Source of the DNA: Proteobacteria bacterium UBA964
Lineage (GTDB): Bacteria > Pseudomonadota > Gammaproteobacteria > Steroidobacterales > Steroidobacteraceae
Direction: 5' to 3'
Length of the DNA stretch: 29,160 nucleotides
NCBI GenBank assembly: GCA_002292945.1
Contig: DBCG01000074.1
Coordinates: 410-29,569 of the forward strand
Shown here: one piece after another, positions 1-9,221 of the stretch
Position numbering within the stretch: position 1 is the stretch's first letter
Layout: every line of letters begins with the position of its first letter
Program-made: the position numbers and the translations under genes
Notes under the pieces: generated by a model
What the model was told of the DNA's origin: nothing
Databases searched by the model: none
The model's input: the letters and a program-made list of their open reading frames with translations, nothing else

Positions 1-528
1 CTGTTCAACTTCCGCGAGATCCGCCACTTCGACATCCACGGTGCGCGGACCGGGCTGCAATCACGCGCCATGACCGCGCCGGACGACAAGATCCGCATCC
101 CGCTCAACGAGGAAGGGGGTCAGGGCGGTGGTCAGATCGACGAATACCTGCTGCGCTTCAACGGCGAGGGCATCCAGCACATCGCGCTCGCCACCGATGA
201 TCTTTGCGCCACCGTGGATGCGCTGCGCGCGCGGGGGGTGCCGCTGATGACTGCGCCGCCCGAGACCTATTACGAGATGCTAGAGGAACGGCTGCCGGGA
301 CACGGACTGCACACCCCGGCCCTGCAGCAGCGCGGCATCCTGCTCGATGGCACCACGCACGGCGAGCGCAGGGTGTTGTTGCAGATCTTCTCGGAGTGCC
401 TGCTCGGCCCGGTGTTCTTCGAGTTCATCCAGCGGGCCGGCGACGAAGGCTTCGGCGAAGGCAACTTCAAGGCGCTGTTCGAGTCGTTGGAGCGCGATCA
501 GATCCGCCGCGGAGTGCTCAAGCCGTGA
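1..528 (+). CDS. hpd: 4-hydroxyphenylpyruvate dioxygenase, C-terminal part (5' truncated by window)
   Basis: This is the C-terminal 175 residues of 4-hydroxyphenylpyruvate dioxygenase, the Fe(II) enzyme that turns 4-hydroxyphenylpyruvate into homogentisate in tyrosine catabolism. The reading frame is open from base 1, so the gene begins outside the window and the ATG at 70 is internal. The first residues ([12 protein letters not shown], then [17 protein letters not shown]) are the typical lead into the second VOC-fold half. The histidine of QHIALATDD (codon 178-180) and the glutamate of FFEFIQR (codon 421-423) match two of the three iron ligands of the family; the first ligand would lie upstream. 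The C-terminal helix ([15 protein letters not shown]) is present. The stop overlaps the GTG start of the VOC gene, so the two are probably translationally coupled in a catabolic operon. Confidence 0.95.
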   Translation: MFNFREIRHFDIHGARTGLQSRAMTAPDDKIRIPLNEEGGQGGGQIDEYLLRFNGEGIQHIALATDDLCATVDALRARGVPLMTAPPETYYEMLEERLPGHGLHTPALQQRGILLDGTTHGERRVLLQIFSECLLGPVFFEFIQRAGDEGFGEGNFKALFESLERDQIRRGVLKP

Positions 529-1103
529 GCCTCATACGCAACATCCATCATGTCGCCTACCGCTGCCGCGATGCCGCCGAGACCGTCGGGTTCTACCGCG
601 AGGTGCTCGGCATGGAATTCACCATCGCCTTCGCCGAGGACTTCGTGCCGTCCACGCACGAGCCCGATCCCTACATGCATGTGTTCCTCGATGCCGGCGG
701 CGGTAATGTGCTTGCGTTCTTCGAGTTGCCCACGCGCGAGCCGATGGGCCGAGACCCGAACACGCCGGCTTGGGTGCAACACATCGCGTTCTCGGTCGAA
801 AGCCTCGCTGTACTGGAAGAGACCCGGCGGCGCCTGCTCGAGCGCGGGATCGATGTGGTCGGGCCCACCGATCACGGTCTTTTCCGGTCGATCTATTTCT
901 TCGATCCCAATGGGCACCGCTTGGAGCTCACCGTCGACACCGCAACCCCGGAGATGACCCGCCTCGCCCGCGAAGCCGCGCCGGCGATGCTGGAGGAGTG
1001 GAGCCGCACCAAACGCGCACCGCGTCACACCGCATTCCTGCACGGCGCCGCATCGATCGATGTGAAATCGAACGACACCGATCGCAGCGGGCCTGCGCCA
1101 TGA
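525..1103 (+). CDS. VOC (glyoxalase/dioxygenase superfamily) metalloprotein
   Basis: This is a single VOC-fold protein of 192 residues. I chose the GTG start at 525, which overlaps the hpd stop (GTGA), because homology to the VOC fold begins at once ([12 protein letters not shown]). A longer frame to 204 exists but runs inside hpd. The four positions expected for VOC metal ligands are filled: H9, E67 (LAFFEL), H86 (VQHIAFSV) and E134 (GHRLEL), so it probably binds a divalent metal. The tail after about residue 145 is basic and probably flexible. It sits between hpd and a fumarylacetoacetase-type gene and overlaps both, so a role in aromatic or tyrosine degradation is likely. The substrate cannot be read from sequence. 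A lactoylglutathione lyase or extradiol dioxygenase-like activity are alternatives. Confidence 0.85.
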   Translation: MSLIRNIHHVAYRCRDAAETVGFYREVLGMEFTIAFAEDFVPSTHEPDPYMHVFLDAGGGNVLAFFELPTREPMGRDPNTPAWVQHIAFSVESLAVLEETRRRLLERGIDVVGPTDHGLFRSIYFFDPNGHRLELTVDTATPEMTRLAREAAPAMLEEWSRTKRAPRHTAFLHGAASIDVKSNDTDRSGPAP

Positions 1104-2104
1104 AGTTGGCGAGTCTTGCGGGCGGTCGTGACGGACGGCTCGTCGTCGTATCGCGCGACCTCGAGCGGATGCTCTCGGCGGCGACCGCGGCACCGACCTT
1201 GCAAGCCGCGCTCGATGACTGGCCTGTCGTCGCACCGCTCTTGAACATCCTCAGCGCCCGCCTCGACGCCGGCGAAGGCGAGCCCTTCCGCCCCGCCGAC
1301 TGCGTCTCGCCGCTGCCCCGGGCCCACCAATGGGTGGACGGCTCGGCCTATGTCAACCATGTGGAGCTCGTGCGCCGAGCGCGTGGCGCAGAGCTGCCGC
1401 CCTCGTTCTGGACGGACCCGCTCATGTACCAAGGCGGCTCCGATTCGTTCCTCGCCCCACAAGCAGGGATCCCGTTGCGGGACCCGCAGTGGGGCCTCGA
1501 CCTGGAGGCCGAGGTCGCGGTGGTGACCGACGATGTGCCGCTCGGCACACCGCCCGCGGATGCCGCACAGCGCATCCGTCTCGTGATGCTGGTGAACGAC
1601 GTGTCGTTGCGCAACCTCATCCCTGGCGAGCTCGCCAAGGGCTTCGGCTTCCTGCAATCCAAGCCCTCTTCCGCGTTTTCGCCGGTGGCGGTCACACCCG
1701 ACGAGCTCGGGTCGGCCTGGGACGGTGCGCGGCTGCACCGACCGCTCGAGGTCTGGATCAACGGACAGCCCTTCGGCCGCGCCGATGCCGGTGTCGACAT
1801 GACTTTCAGCTTCCCGGAGCTGATCGCACACGCCGCCAAGACCCGCGCGCTCGGTGCAGGCAGCATCATCGGCTCGGGGACCGTGTCGAACCGCGATGCC
1901 GGAGGCGGCCCCGGCAAGCCGATCGCAGACGGCGGCGCCGGCTATTCATGCATCGCCGAACAACGCACGGTGGAGACGCTGCGCGACGGCGCGCCCCGCA
2001 CGCCGTTCCTGCAGGCCGGTGACCGCGTACGGATCACGATGAACGATGCGGACGGGCGCTCCATCTTCGGATCGATCGATCAGCAGGTCGTCCCACATGG
2101 ATGA
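1100..2104 (+). CDS. Fumarylacetoacetase-family hydrolase
   Basis: This 334-residue protein belongs to the fumarylacetoacetate hydrolase (FAH) family. It would cleave the C-C bond of fumarylacetoacetate to fumarate and acetoacetate at the end of the homogentisate pathway. The ATG at 1100 overlaps the stop of the VOC gene (ATGA). Family signatures include DLEAEVAVV (E136 and E138, probable metal ligands), VNDVSLRN (D167), SKPSSAFSPVAVTPDE (residues 188-202) and the C-terminal GSIIGSGTVSNRD with GYSCIAEQRT. Its length fits the short bacterial group rather than the eukaryotic enzyme of about 420 residues. The position after hpd supports the tyrosine pathway. Homogentisate dioxygenase and maleylacetoacetate isomerase are not visible here and may lie upstream or elsewhere. 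Related hydrolases and isomerases share this fold, so the exact substrate is inferred. Confidence 0.88.
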   Translation: MKLASLAGGRDGRLVVVSRDLERMLSAATAAPTLQAALDDWPVVAPLLNILSARLDAGEGEPFRPADCVSPLPRAHQWVDGSAYVNHVELVRRARGAELPPSFWTDPLMYQGGSDSFLAPQAGIPLRDPQWGLDLEAEVAVVTDDVPLGTPPADAAQRIRLVMLVNDVSLRNLIPGELAKGFGFLQSKPSSAFSPVAVTPDELGSAWDGARLHRPLEVWINGQPFGRADAGVDMTFSFPELIAHAAKTRALGAGSIIGSGTVSNRDAGGGPGKPIADGGAGYSCIAEQRTVETLRDGAPRTPFLQAGDRVRITMNDADGRSIFGSIDQQVVPHG

Positions 2105-2606
2105 GCAGGACGGCGGGCCGCTATTGCTCGCCCGTTTCCTGCCCTACCGCCTCTCGGTGCTCGCCAACCGCGCGAGCAGCTCGCTCGCCGGCCAATACTC
2201 TCAACGCTTCGGCCTGAGCATCCCGCAATGGCGGGTGATCGCTGTGCTCGCGAACGAGCCCGGGATCTCGGCGGTCGAGGTAGCCGAGCGCACAGCCATG
2301 GACGAGGTCGCGGTCAGCCGCGCGGTGAGCACGCTGCAACGCGACGGTCGGATCGACCGGCGTCCCGACGCCGCCGACGGCCGGCGTTCTCGGCTCGCGC
2401 TGTCCGCCGCGGGACAAGCGGTCTATGCCGAGGTCGTCCCGCTTGCGCGCCGCTTCGAGCATCGACTGTCCGCCGCACTGACCCCTTCCGACCGGATGGC
2501 GCTCGATCGCATCCTCGATCGGTTGCTCCACGAATTGGCGCCTACTTCTACAGGCCCCGAAGAGGCGTCCCCGTCCTCGCGTATCATCGACGACAGAACG
2601 ACCTGA
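2097..2606 (+). CDS. MarR family transcriptional regulator
   Basis: This is a 169-residue winged-helix regulator of the MarR family. The start at 2097 (MDEQDGG) overlaps the end of the hydrolase gene by 8 bases. An upstream in-frame ATG at 2046 would place 17 more residues within the hydrolase coding region and is less likely. The central part has the typical recognition region: FGLSIPQWRVIAVLANEPGISAVEVAERTAMDEVAVSRAVSTLQRDGRIDRRPDAADGRR, read here as helices alpha2 to alpha4 plus the wing. A dimerisation helix with RFEHRLSAALTPSDRMALDRIL follows. Placement as the last gene of the hpd operon suggests local control by a pathway intermediate such as homogentisate or hydroxyphenylpyruvate; this is inference. 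No operator can be assigned because the operon promoter is outside the window. Confidence 0.9.
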   Translation: MDEQDGGPLLLARFLPYRLSVLANRASSSLAGQYSQRFGLSIPQWRVIAVLANEPGISAVEVAERTAMDEVAVSRAVSTLQRDGRIDRRPDAADGRRSRLALSAAGQAVYAEVVPLARRFEHRLSAALTPSDRMALDRILDRLLHELAPTSTGPEEASPSSRIIDDRTT

Positions 2607-2615
2607 GGAATGCCG

Positions 2616-5600
2616 ATGCGAACTTCGATCCCACGCCGACGCCTCTCACTGATCGACCGGATCATCGTCGCAGCACGCGGCAAGCGGGGCGCGCCGCGCG
2701 CCGATCTGCTGCGCAGCTACTTCATCGGTGTCGACGAGGAAGAACTGGCAACGCGACCCCCGCTCGAGGCGCTCGCGCTGGCCGCCCGACATGTCGCGCT
2801 GGCGGAGCGCCGGCGTCGCGGCGAGACGCTCATCGAAGTGCTGGCGCCACAGCCCGCCCCCGTCGGTAAGCGCCCCGTCAGTCAGGTGTTGATCGTCACC
2901 GACGACCGGCCCTTCCTCGTCGATTCGATCGGTCTCGCATTCGCTCGCGCCGGCGTCGGCGTACACACGCTCATCCATCCGGTGATGCAGGTCGAGCGCG
3001 ACCGCCAGGGACGACTGCTGAGCGCGGTGGCCGCAGACGCGGCACCCGCCATCGGTAAGGAATCCTGGCAACTGCACGAGATCGACCCGCTGTTCGATGC
3101 GGAGGTCCGCGAGGCGCTCGTGACGCTGTTGCACGCGGGATTGGCGGATGTGCAGGCCGCCGTCGAGGATTGGCGGCCGATGCGTGAACGCATGCGCGAC
3201 GCCGCACGCGCCCTCGGCGAGCCCATCAAAGCCGGACACGGCGCGCGCCGAGCCGGAAGCGCCCCCATCCGCGAGGAATCGGTCGCGTTGCTCGAGTGGA
3301 TGTCCGGCGCGCACTTCGTCTTCCAGGGCTACGAGCATCTGCGGATGCGTCAAGGCCGGATGCGCCGCGTCGCACGCAGCGGCCTCGGGATCCTCCGCGA
3401 AGCAGGCGCAGACGACACCGCCTCGGCCACCCACGACGGACCGTTGCACATCACCAAATCGCACCGCCGCTCAACGGTGCATCGGCCCGGTCATCTCGAC
3501 CAGATCTCCGTCCGCGAGCACGACGGGCGCGGGCGGGTGGTGGGTGAGCACCGCTTCCTCGGACTGTGGACGGCGACCGCCTATTTCGCCGCACCGGCAG
3601 AGATCCCATTGGTGCGGCGCAAGGTGGATGAAGTCGTCGCCGCCTTCGGGCTCGACCCGACCAGCCACGACGGCAAGGCCGTGCTGGCCGTGCTCGAGAC
3701 CTGGCCGCGCGACGAACTCTTCCAAGCGAGCGTGGCGGAACTCGTGGGCTTCGTGCGTGGCGCAGTGAACCTCTACGAGCGACGCACGACCCGCCTCCTC
3801 ATGCGCCATGACGATGCCGGCGGTTTCTGGTCTTGCATGGTGTTCGTGCCCCGCGACCGTTACACCACCGAAGTCCGGCTGCGTATCGAGCGATCACTGC
3901 TCGCGCGTTGCGGAGGGGATGACCTCGAGTCACAGGTACAGATCGCGCTCTCGCACCACGCGCGCTTGCATGTGACGATCCGCGGCGGCAAGGCGTCGCT
4001 GGGCACACCGGTAGACGAGGCAGCGCTCGGACGCGAGATCGAGGCCGCCGCAGCCACTTGGCAGGACGGCCTGCAGGAGGCGCTCTACGCGGCGCTGCCA
4101 GCCGAACAGGCGGCACGGTTGCTGTTGCGTCATGGCACGCGTTTCCCTGCTTCTTACGAAAGCGAGGTCGCCCCGGCAGAAGCCTTGGCCGATGTGGCCG
4201 CGCTGGAAGCGCTCGCGCTCGACCCCGCGCAACCGCAGTTGCGTCTCTGGCGTCCGAGCGGATCCCCTCGCAGCCGTGTGCACCTTCGCGTCGCGCGCCG
4301 TGGCGGCCCCGCACCGATCGCAGAGCTGCTGCCGGTGCTCGAGAACTTCGGCCTGCGCATGCTCGCCGAGCGTCCCTGGCGGATCGCACCCCTCGCGGAC
4401 CCGGCGTCACCGCTCGCCGACGATGTCGCACTGCAGGATTTCGAGCTGGAGCTGCGCGAGGCGCCCACCGCCACCGATCCGTTGCGCGCCGGTGAGCGGT
4501 TCCTCGACGCGGTGCGCGCGGTGCGCGCCGGCGATCTCGACGATGACGCCTTCAACCGCTTGGTGCTGCTGACCGCGCTCGATGGACACGAGGCGAGTGT
4601 GCTGCGGGCCTGCTGTCGCTGGCTGCTGCAGACCGGCATCCCTTTCAGCCTCGCTTACATGGCGCGCACGCTCGCCGCCCATCCCGCCCTCGCCACCGAT
4701 CTGTGGCGGCTCTTCACGCTGCGCCTCGCCCCGGTATCGGGTGTCGCTGCGGAGCGCGCGGCGGCGCGTGCCGCCGCACGGCTCGTCGAACGGTTGCAGC
4801 AGCGGCTCGAAGCGGTCTCGCACGCCGACGAAGACCGCATCCTGCGTGCCTTCCTCGGCGGCATCCTCGCCACGCTGCGGACCAACTTCTTCCAACGCGA
4901 TGCGGCAGGTGGCCGTCGCCCCGCGCTCGCCCTCAAGATCGATCCGCACGCGGTGGCTGGTCTGCCGCTGCCACGTCCGTACCGCGAGATCTATGTGCTC
5001 GGACCGCGCGTGGAGGGCGTGCACCTGCGGATGGGCGAAGTGGCGCGTGGCGGACTGCGTTGGTCCGACCGGCGGGAAGACTTCCGCACGGAGGTCCTCG
5101 GCCTGATGAAGGCCCAGAACGTCAAGAACACGCTGATCGTACCCGTGGGCGCCAAGGGCGGTTTCGTGCCGCGCCGGTTGCCCGTCGGCGGCTCACGGGA
5201 TGCGATCCAGGCAGAGGGCGTAGCCGCCTACCGCCTCTACATCGGCGCCCTGCTCGACATCACCGACGACATCCAGGGCAAGCGCATCGTACCGCCTGCC
5301 GCCGTACGCCGACTCGATGGCGACGATCCGTACCTCGTGGTCGCCGCCGACAAGGGCACGGCGACCTTCTCGGACATCGCCAACGGCATCTCGGTGGAGC
5401 GCGGCTTCTGGCTCGGTGACGCGTTCGCCTCCGGCGGGTCGGCAGGTTACGACCATAAGAAGATGGGCATCACCGCGCGCGGCGGCTGGGAATGCGTCAA
5501 GCGACATTTCCGCGAGATCGGCGTGGACACGCAGTCGCAGGCGTTCACCGTCGCCGGCATCGGCGACATGTCGGGCGATGTGTTCGGCAACGGCATGCTG

Positions 5601-7469
5601 CTCTCGCGCCAGATCCGCTTGGTCGCAGCGTTCAACCATCAACACGTGTTCATCGATCCCGCCCCGGATCCGGCGCGATCGTTCGCCGAGCGTGCACGGC
5701 TCTTCGCGCTGCCGCGCTCGGGCTGGAGCGACTACGACAAGCGCGCGCTGTCCCGCGGCGGCGGCGTGTTCGAGCGCAGCGCGAAATCGATCACACTCCC
5801 GGCCGAAGCACGTGCGCTGCTCGGCATCGAGACCGCAGCCGCGACGCCGAACGAGATCGTGCGCGCGATCCTGCGCCTGCAGGTCGACCTGCTCTGGAAC
5901 GGCGGTATCGGCACCTACGTGAAGGCCTCGACCGAATCCCATGCGGCAGCAGGCGATCGGACCAACGATGCGGTCCGCATCGACGGAACCGAGCTGCGCG
6001 CCAAGGTGGTCGGCGAAGGCGGTAACCTCGGCTTCACCCAGCGCGGTCGGGTCGAGTTCGCGCTCGCGGGCGGACGTATCAACACCGACTTCATCGACAA
6101 CTCGGCCGGCGTCAACACTTCGGATGTCGAGGTCAACCTCAAGATCCTGACCAACGCCGTGGAAGCGGGGGGTCGTCTGCGTCGAGCCGATCGAGACAGG
6201 CTGCTCGCGCGCCTCACCGACGAAGTCTCCGCTCTGGTGCTGCGCAACAACTACCTGCAAAGCCAGGCGCTCTCCACGCTGGAGCTGCATGTCCATGGCC
6301 GCCTGCCGGAGCTCCAGGGCCTGATCGGCAGCCTTGAACGCAGCGGTGAGCTGAACCGCGCCGTCGAGCATCTGCCTGATGACGAAGCGCTCACGCAGCG
6401 CCGCAAGCAAGGTCAGGCGCTCACCCGGCCGGAACTGGCCGTGCTGCTGTCGTACTCCAAGATCTGGCTGACCCGGCAGCTTCTCGCCTCGGATCTTCCG
6501 GAGGACAAAGGTTTCGCCAAAGAATTGATGCGGTATTTTCCGGCCGCCGTCCGCGCCCGTTTCACGCCGGATATCCGTCGTCACCGGTTGCGGCGGGAGA
6601 TCGTGGCCACGGCGGTCACCAACAGCCTGGTCAACCGCATGGGTCCGACCTTCGTCGGCCGGGCCTGCTCGGACACCGGCGCCAGCGCCGCCGATGTGGC
6701 ACGCGCTTGGGGCATCGCCCGAGACGCTTTCGAAGCACGCGCACTGTGGGGGTCGGTCGAGGCGCTCGACAACAAGGTACCCGCTGCCGCCCAGTACGCC
6801 ATACATGGCGAATCGGCGCGGCTGCTGCGCCACGCGACGGTCTGGCTGCTGCGCCGACGACCCGGACGGTTGGCCGTCGCCGAAGCCGTCGCGGAATACA
6901 CCGCACCGATCGCCTGCCTGCGGCGCAGCCTGCCGCGGGTCCTCGAGGGTCTGGCGCTCGAGACTTGGCGCAGCACCCGCGACCGGCATGTCGAGTCGGG
7001 CGTCCCGGTGTCCGTCGCCGAAGAGGCCGCCGGCCTCGACGCCCTCGATGCCGCGCTCGACATCTGCGAACTCGCGCGCAACGGCGGCCGAGCGGCGGGA
7101 CCCGCTGCCATCGAGACCGTTGCCCGCGCCTGGTTCGGCGTGTCCGCACGGCTCGGTCTGGATCTGCTCGCCACCCGCATCGACTCGTTGGCGGTCGATG
7201 GGGCGCTCCACGCGAAGGCCCGCTCCGGCATCCGCGACGGTATGCGCAGTTCGCAGGTCCGCATCCTCGCCCGCTTGCTGAACGACACCCTGCCAGGCGT
7301 TGCTCGGAGCGACCGAGGATGGACGGGGCGATGGGACGCATGGGCGGCAACGCGGGCTGTCCAGCTCGAAGCTTGGCAGCGCACGCTGCGCGAAGTGCAG
7401 GCGAGCGGTGGCGCGGATTTCGCGTCGCTCTCGGTCTGCGTCGAAGCGCTGCGGACGCTGGCGGATTGA
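2616..7469 (+). CDS. gdhB: NAD-specific glutamate dehydrogenase, large GDH-2 type
   Basis: This very large protein (1617 residues from 2616) is the 180-kDa class of NAD-dependent glutamate dehydrogenase, which oxidises glutamate to 2-oxoglutarate and ammonium in the cytoplasm, mainly for catabolism. Two ATGs are possible, at 2610 and 2616. The GAGGA at 2605-2609 has a better distance to 2616. The N-terminal half carries the ACT-like regulatory regions (for example RPFLVDSIGLAFARAGV). The catalytic region begins near residue 800 with YVLGPRVEGVHLRMGEVARGGLRWSDR and contains the glutamate-binding PVGAKGGF (about residues 841-848). The nucleotide-binding part includes FTVAGIGDMSGDVFGNGML. A long helical C-terminal domain follows. 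It lies 3 to 9 bases after the MarR stop, so it may be cotranscribed, consistent with amino acid catabolism. No disruption is seen. Confidence 0.96.
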   Translation: MRTSIPRRRLSLIDRIIVAARGKRGAPRADLLRSYFIGVDEEELATRPPLEALALAARHVALAERRRRGETLIEVLAPQPAPVGKRPVSQVLIVTDDRPFLVDSIGLAFARAGVGVHTLIHPVMQVERDRQGRLLSAVAADAAPAIGKESWQLHEIDPLFDAEVREALVTLLHAGLADVQAAVEDWRPMRERMRDAARALGEPIKAGHGARRAGSAPIREESVALLEWMSGAHFVFQGYEHLRMRQGRMRRVARSGLGILREAGADDTASATHDGPLHITKSHRRSTVHRPGHLDQISVREHDGRGRVVGEHRFLGLWTATAYFAAPAEIPLVRRKVDEVVAAFGLDPTSHDGKAVLAVLETWPRDELFQASVAELVGFVRGAVNLYERRTTRLLMRHDDAGGFWSCMVFVPRDRYTTEVRLRIERSLLARCGGDDLESQVQIALSHHARLHVTIRGGKASLGTPVDEAALGREIEAAAATWQDGLQEALYAALPAEQAARLLLRHGTRFPASYESEVAPAEALADVAALEALALDPAQPQLRLWRPSGSPRSRVHLRVARRGGPAPIAELLPVLENFGLRMLAERPWRIAPLADPASPLADDVALQDFELELREAPTATDPLRAGERFLDAVRAVRAGDLDDDAFNRLVLLTALDGHEASVLRACCRWLLQTGIPFSLAYMARTLAAHPALATDLWRLFTLRLAPVSGVAAERAAARAAARLVERLQQRLEAVSHADEDRILRAFLGGILATLRTNFFQRDAAGGRRPALALKIDPHAVAGLPLPRPYREIYVLGPRVEGVHLRMGEVARGGLRWSDRREDFRTEVLGLMKAQNVKNTLIVPVGAKGGFVPRRLPVGGSRDAIQAEGVAAYRLYIGALLDITDDIQGKRIVPPAAVRRLDGDDPYLVVAADKGTATFSDIANGISVERGFWLGDAFASGGSAGYDHKKMGITARGGWECVKRHFREIGVDTQSQAFTVAGIGDMSGDVFGNGMLLSRQIRLVAAFNHQHVFIDPAPDPARSFAERARLFALPRSGWSDYDKRALSRGGGVFERSAKSITLPAEARALLGIETAAATPNEIVRAILRLQVDLLWNGGIGTYVKASTESHAAAGDRTNDAVRIDGTELRAKVVGEGGNLGFTQRGRVEFALAGGRINTDFIDNSAGVNTSDVEVNLKILTNAVEAGGRLRRADRDRLLARLTDEVSALVLRNNYLQSQALSTLELHVHGRLPELQGLIGSLERSGELNRAVEHLPDDEALTQRRKQGQALTRPELAVLLSYSKIWLTRQLLASDLPEDKGFAKELMRYFPAAVRARFTPDIRRHRLRREIVATAVTNSLVNRMGPTFVGRACSDTGASAADVARAWGIARDAFEARALWGSVEALDNKVPAAAQYAIHGESARLLRHATVWLLRRRPGRLAVAEAVAEYTAPIACLRRSLPRVLEGLALETWRSTRDRHVESGVPVSVAEEAAGLDALDAALDICELARNGGRAAGPAAIETVARAWFGVSARLGLDLLATRIDSLAVDGALHAKARSGIRDGMRSSQVRILARLLNDTLPGVARSDRGWTGRWDAWAATRAVQLEAWQRTLREVQASGGADFASLSVCVEALRTLAD

Positions 7470-8362
7470 ACGGTCCGACGGCTTCGGACCTCTCCGAGGA
7501 CCGGCCACGCCTGTCGCTATGCATCACCACGCACGCCCGGGCTGACGCGCTGGCGGCCGTGCTCGCCTGCGTGGCCGCACAGACCTCTGCACCGGATGAG
7601 ATCCTCGTCGCCGAGGACGGCGAGGATCCCGCGACGGCCGCGCTGCTCGCCTCCGACAAGGGGTCACGGCCGCCGCTGCAACACATCCAGCAACCGCATC
7701 TGGGCTTCCGGGTCGCTCGCCTTCGAAACCTCGCGCTCGCCGCTGCGCGCGGCGACTACCTCGTGTTCGTCGACGGCGACATGCTGCTGCATCGCGGCTT
7801 CATCGCCGATCATCGACGCTGCGCCCGTCGCGGTCACTATACCCAAGGCGTGAGGATCAACCTCGATGAGCGCACGAGCCGCAGGCTGCTCGACGATCCC
7901 GCATCTGCGCCGCAGCGCTTTCCGGGGGCCACTTCCCAGGGGCGCTTCGGGATCCGACGGCTCGCGCTCTGTCATTCACCGGCGTTGCAACCGCTGTTGC
8001 GCAAGGCAGGGACCGCGCTGCTGGCGGTCAAATCCTGCAACCAGGGTTTCTGGCGCGAGGATCTGCATGCCGTGAACGGCTGGGACGAGCGGTTCGAGGG
8101 CTGGGGCCCCGAAGACAAGGAACTGTGCGCGCGGCTCGAGCATCACGGCGTGCATCGACAAGCGCTGCTGGCAGGCGGCATCGCGTGCCACCTGCACCAC
8201 CCTCCCGCCTCACGCGCACGGCGCGCACTCAATGAATCCCTGTTGGCGGAGACGGTCGCTGCACGAGCCGTGCGCTGCGCACGAGGCGTCGCGGATCACC
8301 GGCCGGGGACCGTGCCGACCGAGGGCGCGGCCCCGAGGGATCAGCTGCATGCTAGGATTTAA
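7466..8362 (+). CDS. Glycosyltransferase family 2 with galactosyltransferase-type C-terminal motif
   Basis: This protein of about 298 residues is a GT-A fold family 2 glycosyltransferase. The N-terminus reads RPRLSLCITTHARADALAAVLACVAAQTSAPDEILVAEDG, the nucleotide-sugar binding start of the family. FVDGDML is the DXD-like metal site. NQGFWREDLHAVNGWDERFEGWGPEDKEL is the conserved acceptor and catalytic region of the galactosyltransferase-like C-terminal domain (described here in two parts: NQGFWREDL, then GWGPEDKEL). No ATG fits before the first beta strand; a TTG at 7466 that overlaps the dehydrogenase stop (TTGA) is the best start, though initiation a few codons later is possible. No signal peptide or membrane segment is seen, so it acts at the cytoplasmic face, probably on a lipopolysaccharide core or capsule. 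Donor and acceptor cannot be stated. Confidence 0.85.
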   Translation: MNGPTASDLSEDRPRLSLCITTHARADALAAVLACVAAQTSAPDEILVAEDGEDPATAALLASDKGSRPPLQHIQQPHLGFRVARLRNLALAAARGDYLVFVDGDMLLHRGFIADHRRCARRGHYTQGVRINLDERTSRRLLDDPASAPQRFPGATSQGRFGIRRLALCHSPALQPLLRKAGTALLAVKSCNQGFWREDLHAVNGWDERFEGWGPEDKELCARLEHHGVHRQALLAGGIACHLHHPPASRARRALNESLLAETVAARAVRCARGVADHRPGTVPTEGAAPRDQLHARI

Positions 8363-8377
8363 GGCTGTTCAAGATCC

Positions 8378-9181
8378 ATGAGAGCTGCGATGACCACCGG
8401 ACAGACCGCTTCAGATCGACCGACACCCGGCCGATTGATCCTCGCCCGCCACGGCCAGAGCACCTGGAACGTCGACAACCTTTTCACCGGCTGGACCGAT
8501 GTCGACCTCTCCCCGCTCGGTCGTGAAGAGGCTGCGCGGGCCGGTCAGGAACTGCTGCGCGAGGGCATCAGCATCGACCTCGCCTTCACCTCCGTGCTGA
8601 AGCGGGCGATCCGCACGCTCTGGATCATGCTCGACACGATGGACCGGATGTGGATCCCGGTGGAGCGCGACTGGCGCCTCAACGAGCGCCACTATGGCGC
8701 GTTGCAAGGCCTCAACAAGGCGGAGACCGTGGCGCGCCACGGCGAGGCCCAAGTGAAGATCTGGCGACGCAGCTACGACATCCCGCCGCCGCCGCTCGCA
8801 GCCGATGATCCGCGCCATCCGCGCTTCGATCCACGCTACGCCCGCGTCAGCCCCGAATCGCTGCCCGCGACCGAGTCGCTGGCCGATACCCTCGCACGCG
8901 TCGGGCCGTACTTCGAATCACGGATCGCGCCGGAGCTGCTCGCCGGCCGCAATGTGCTGATCACCGCGCACGGCAACAGCCTGCGCGCGCTCATCAAGAT
9001 GCTCGACGGTGTGTCTGAAGCAGAGATCGTCGAGCTCAATGTGCCGACCGGCGTCCCGCTCGTGTATGAATTCACGCCGGGGTCAGCGGGGCTGCAAGCT
9101 TCGGGTCGCCGCTATCTGGGCGACCCCGAGGCGATCCGTGCGGCCGCCGAGGCGGTGAGACGCCAGACCGAGAAGCGCTGA
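8378..9181 (+). CDS. gpmA: 2,3-bisphosphoglycerate-dependent phosphoglycerate mutase
   Basis: This is the cofactor-dependent phosphoglycerate mutase, which interconverts 3- and 2-phosphoglycerate in glycolysis and gluconeogenesis. It is 267 residues from 8378, or 263 from the second ATG at 8390; neither has a strong ribosome binding site, so the start is uncertain. RHGQSTWN contains the histidine that is phosphorylated, [13 protein letters not shown] follows, [16 protein letters not shown] carries the conserved catalytic glutamate, and [16 protein letters not shown] holds the second active-site histidine. The length is a little above the 250 residues of the enterobacterial enzyme because of an N-terminal extension of about 15 residues. 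The gene is convergent with the RraB-domain gene to its right, with a 40-base gap. Confidence 0.96.
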   Translation: MRAAMTTGQTASDRPTPGRLILARHGQSTWNVDNLFTGWTDVDLSPLGREEAARAGQELLREGISIDLAFTSVLKRAIRTLWIMLDTMDRMWIPVERDWRLNERHYGALQGLNKAETVARHGEAQVKIWRRSYDIPPPPLAADDPRHPRFDPRYARVSPESLPATESLADTLARVGPYFESRIAPELLAGRNVLITAHGNSLRALIKMLDGVSEAEIVELNVPTGVPLVYEFTPGSAGLQASGRRYLGDPEAIRAAAEAVRRQTEKR

Positions 9182-9221
9182 GCGCTCACGGCGCTACCGG
9201 CGACACGCTACCGGGGACGCG

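Noticed and set aside
204..524. An N-terminal extension of the VOC protein upstream of 525.
   Set aside because: The extra residues are Arg/Ala-rich, encoded within hpd in another frame, and the VOC fold begins right after the GTG at 525.
5193..7508. Long minus-strand open frame (771 codons) opposite the glutamate dehydrogenase gene.
   Set aside because: It mirrors the third-base GC bias of gdhB; its translation is low-complexity, rich in Arg, Gly and Asp, with no recognisable domain, and the plus-strand protein is a clear family member.
9174..9187. AGCGC/GCGCT inverted repeat at the end of gpmA as terminator.
   Set aside because: Short stem with three-base loop, overlapping the stop region and without a T tract; a pair of CTACCGG repeats beside it shows no further pattern.
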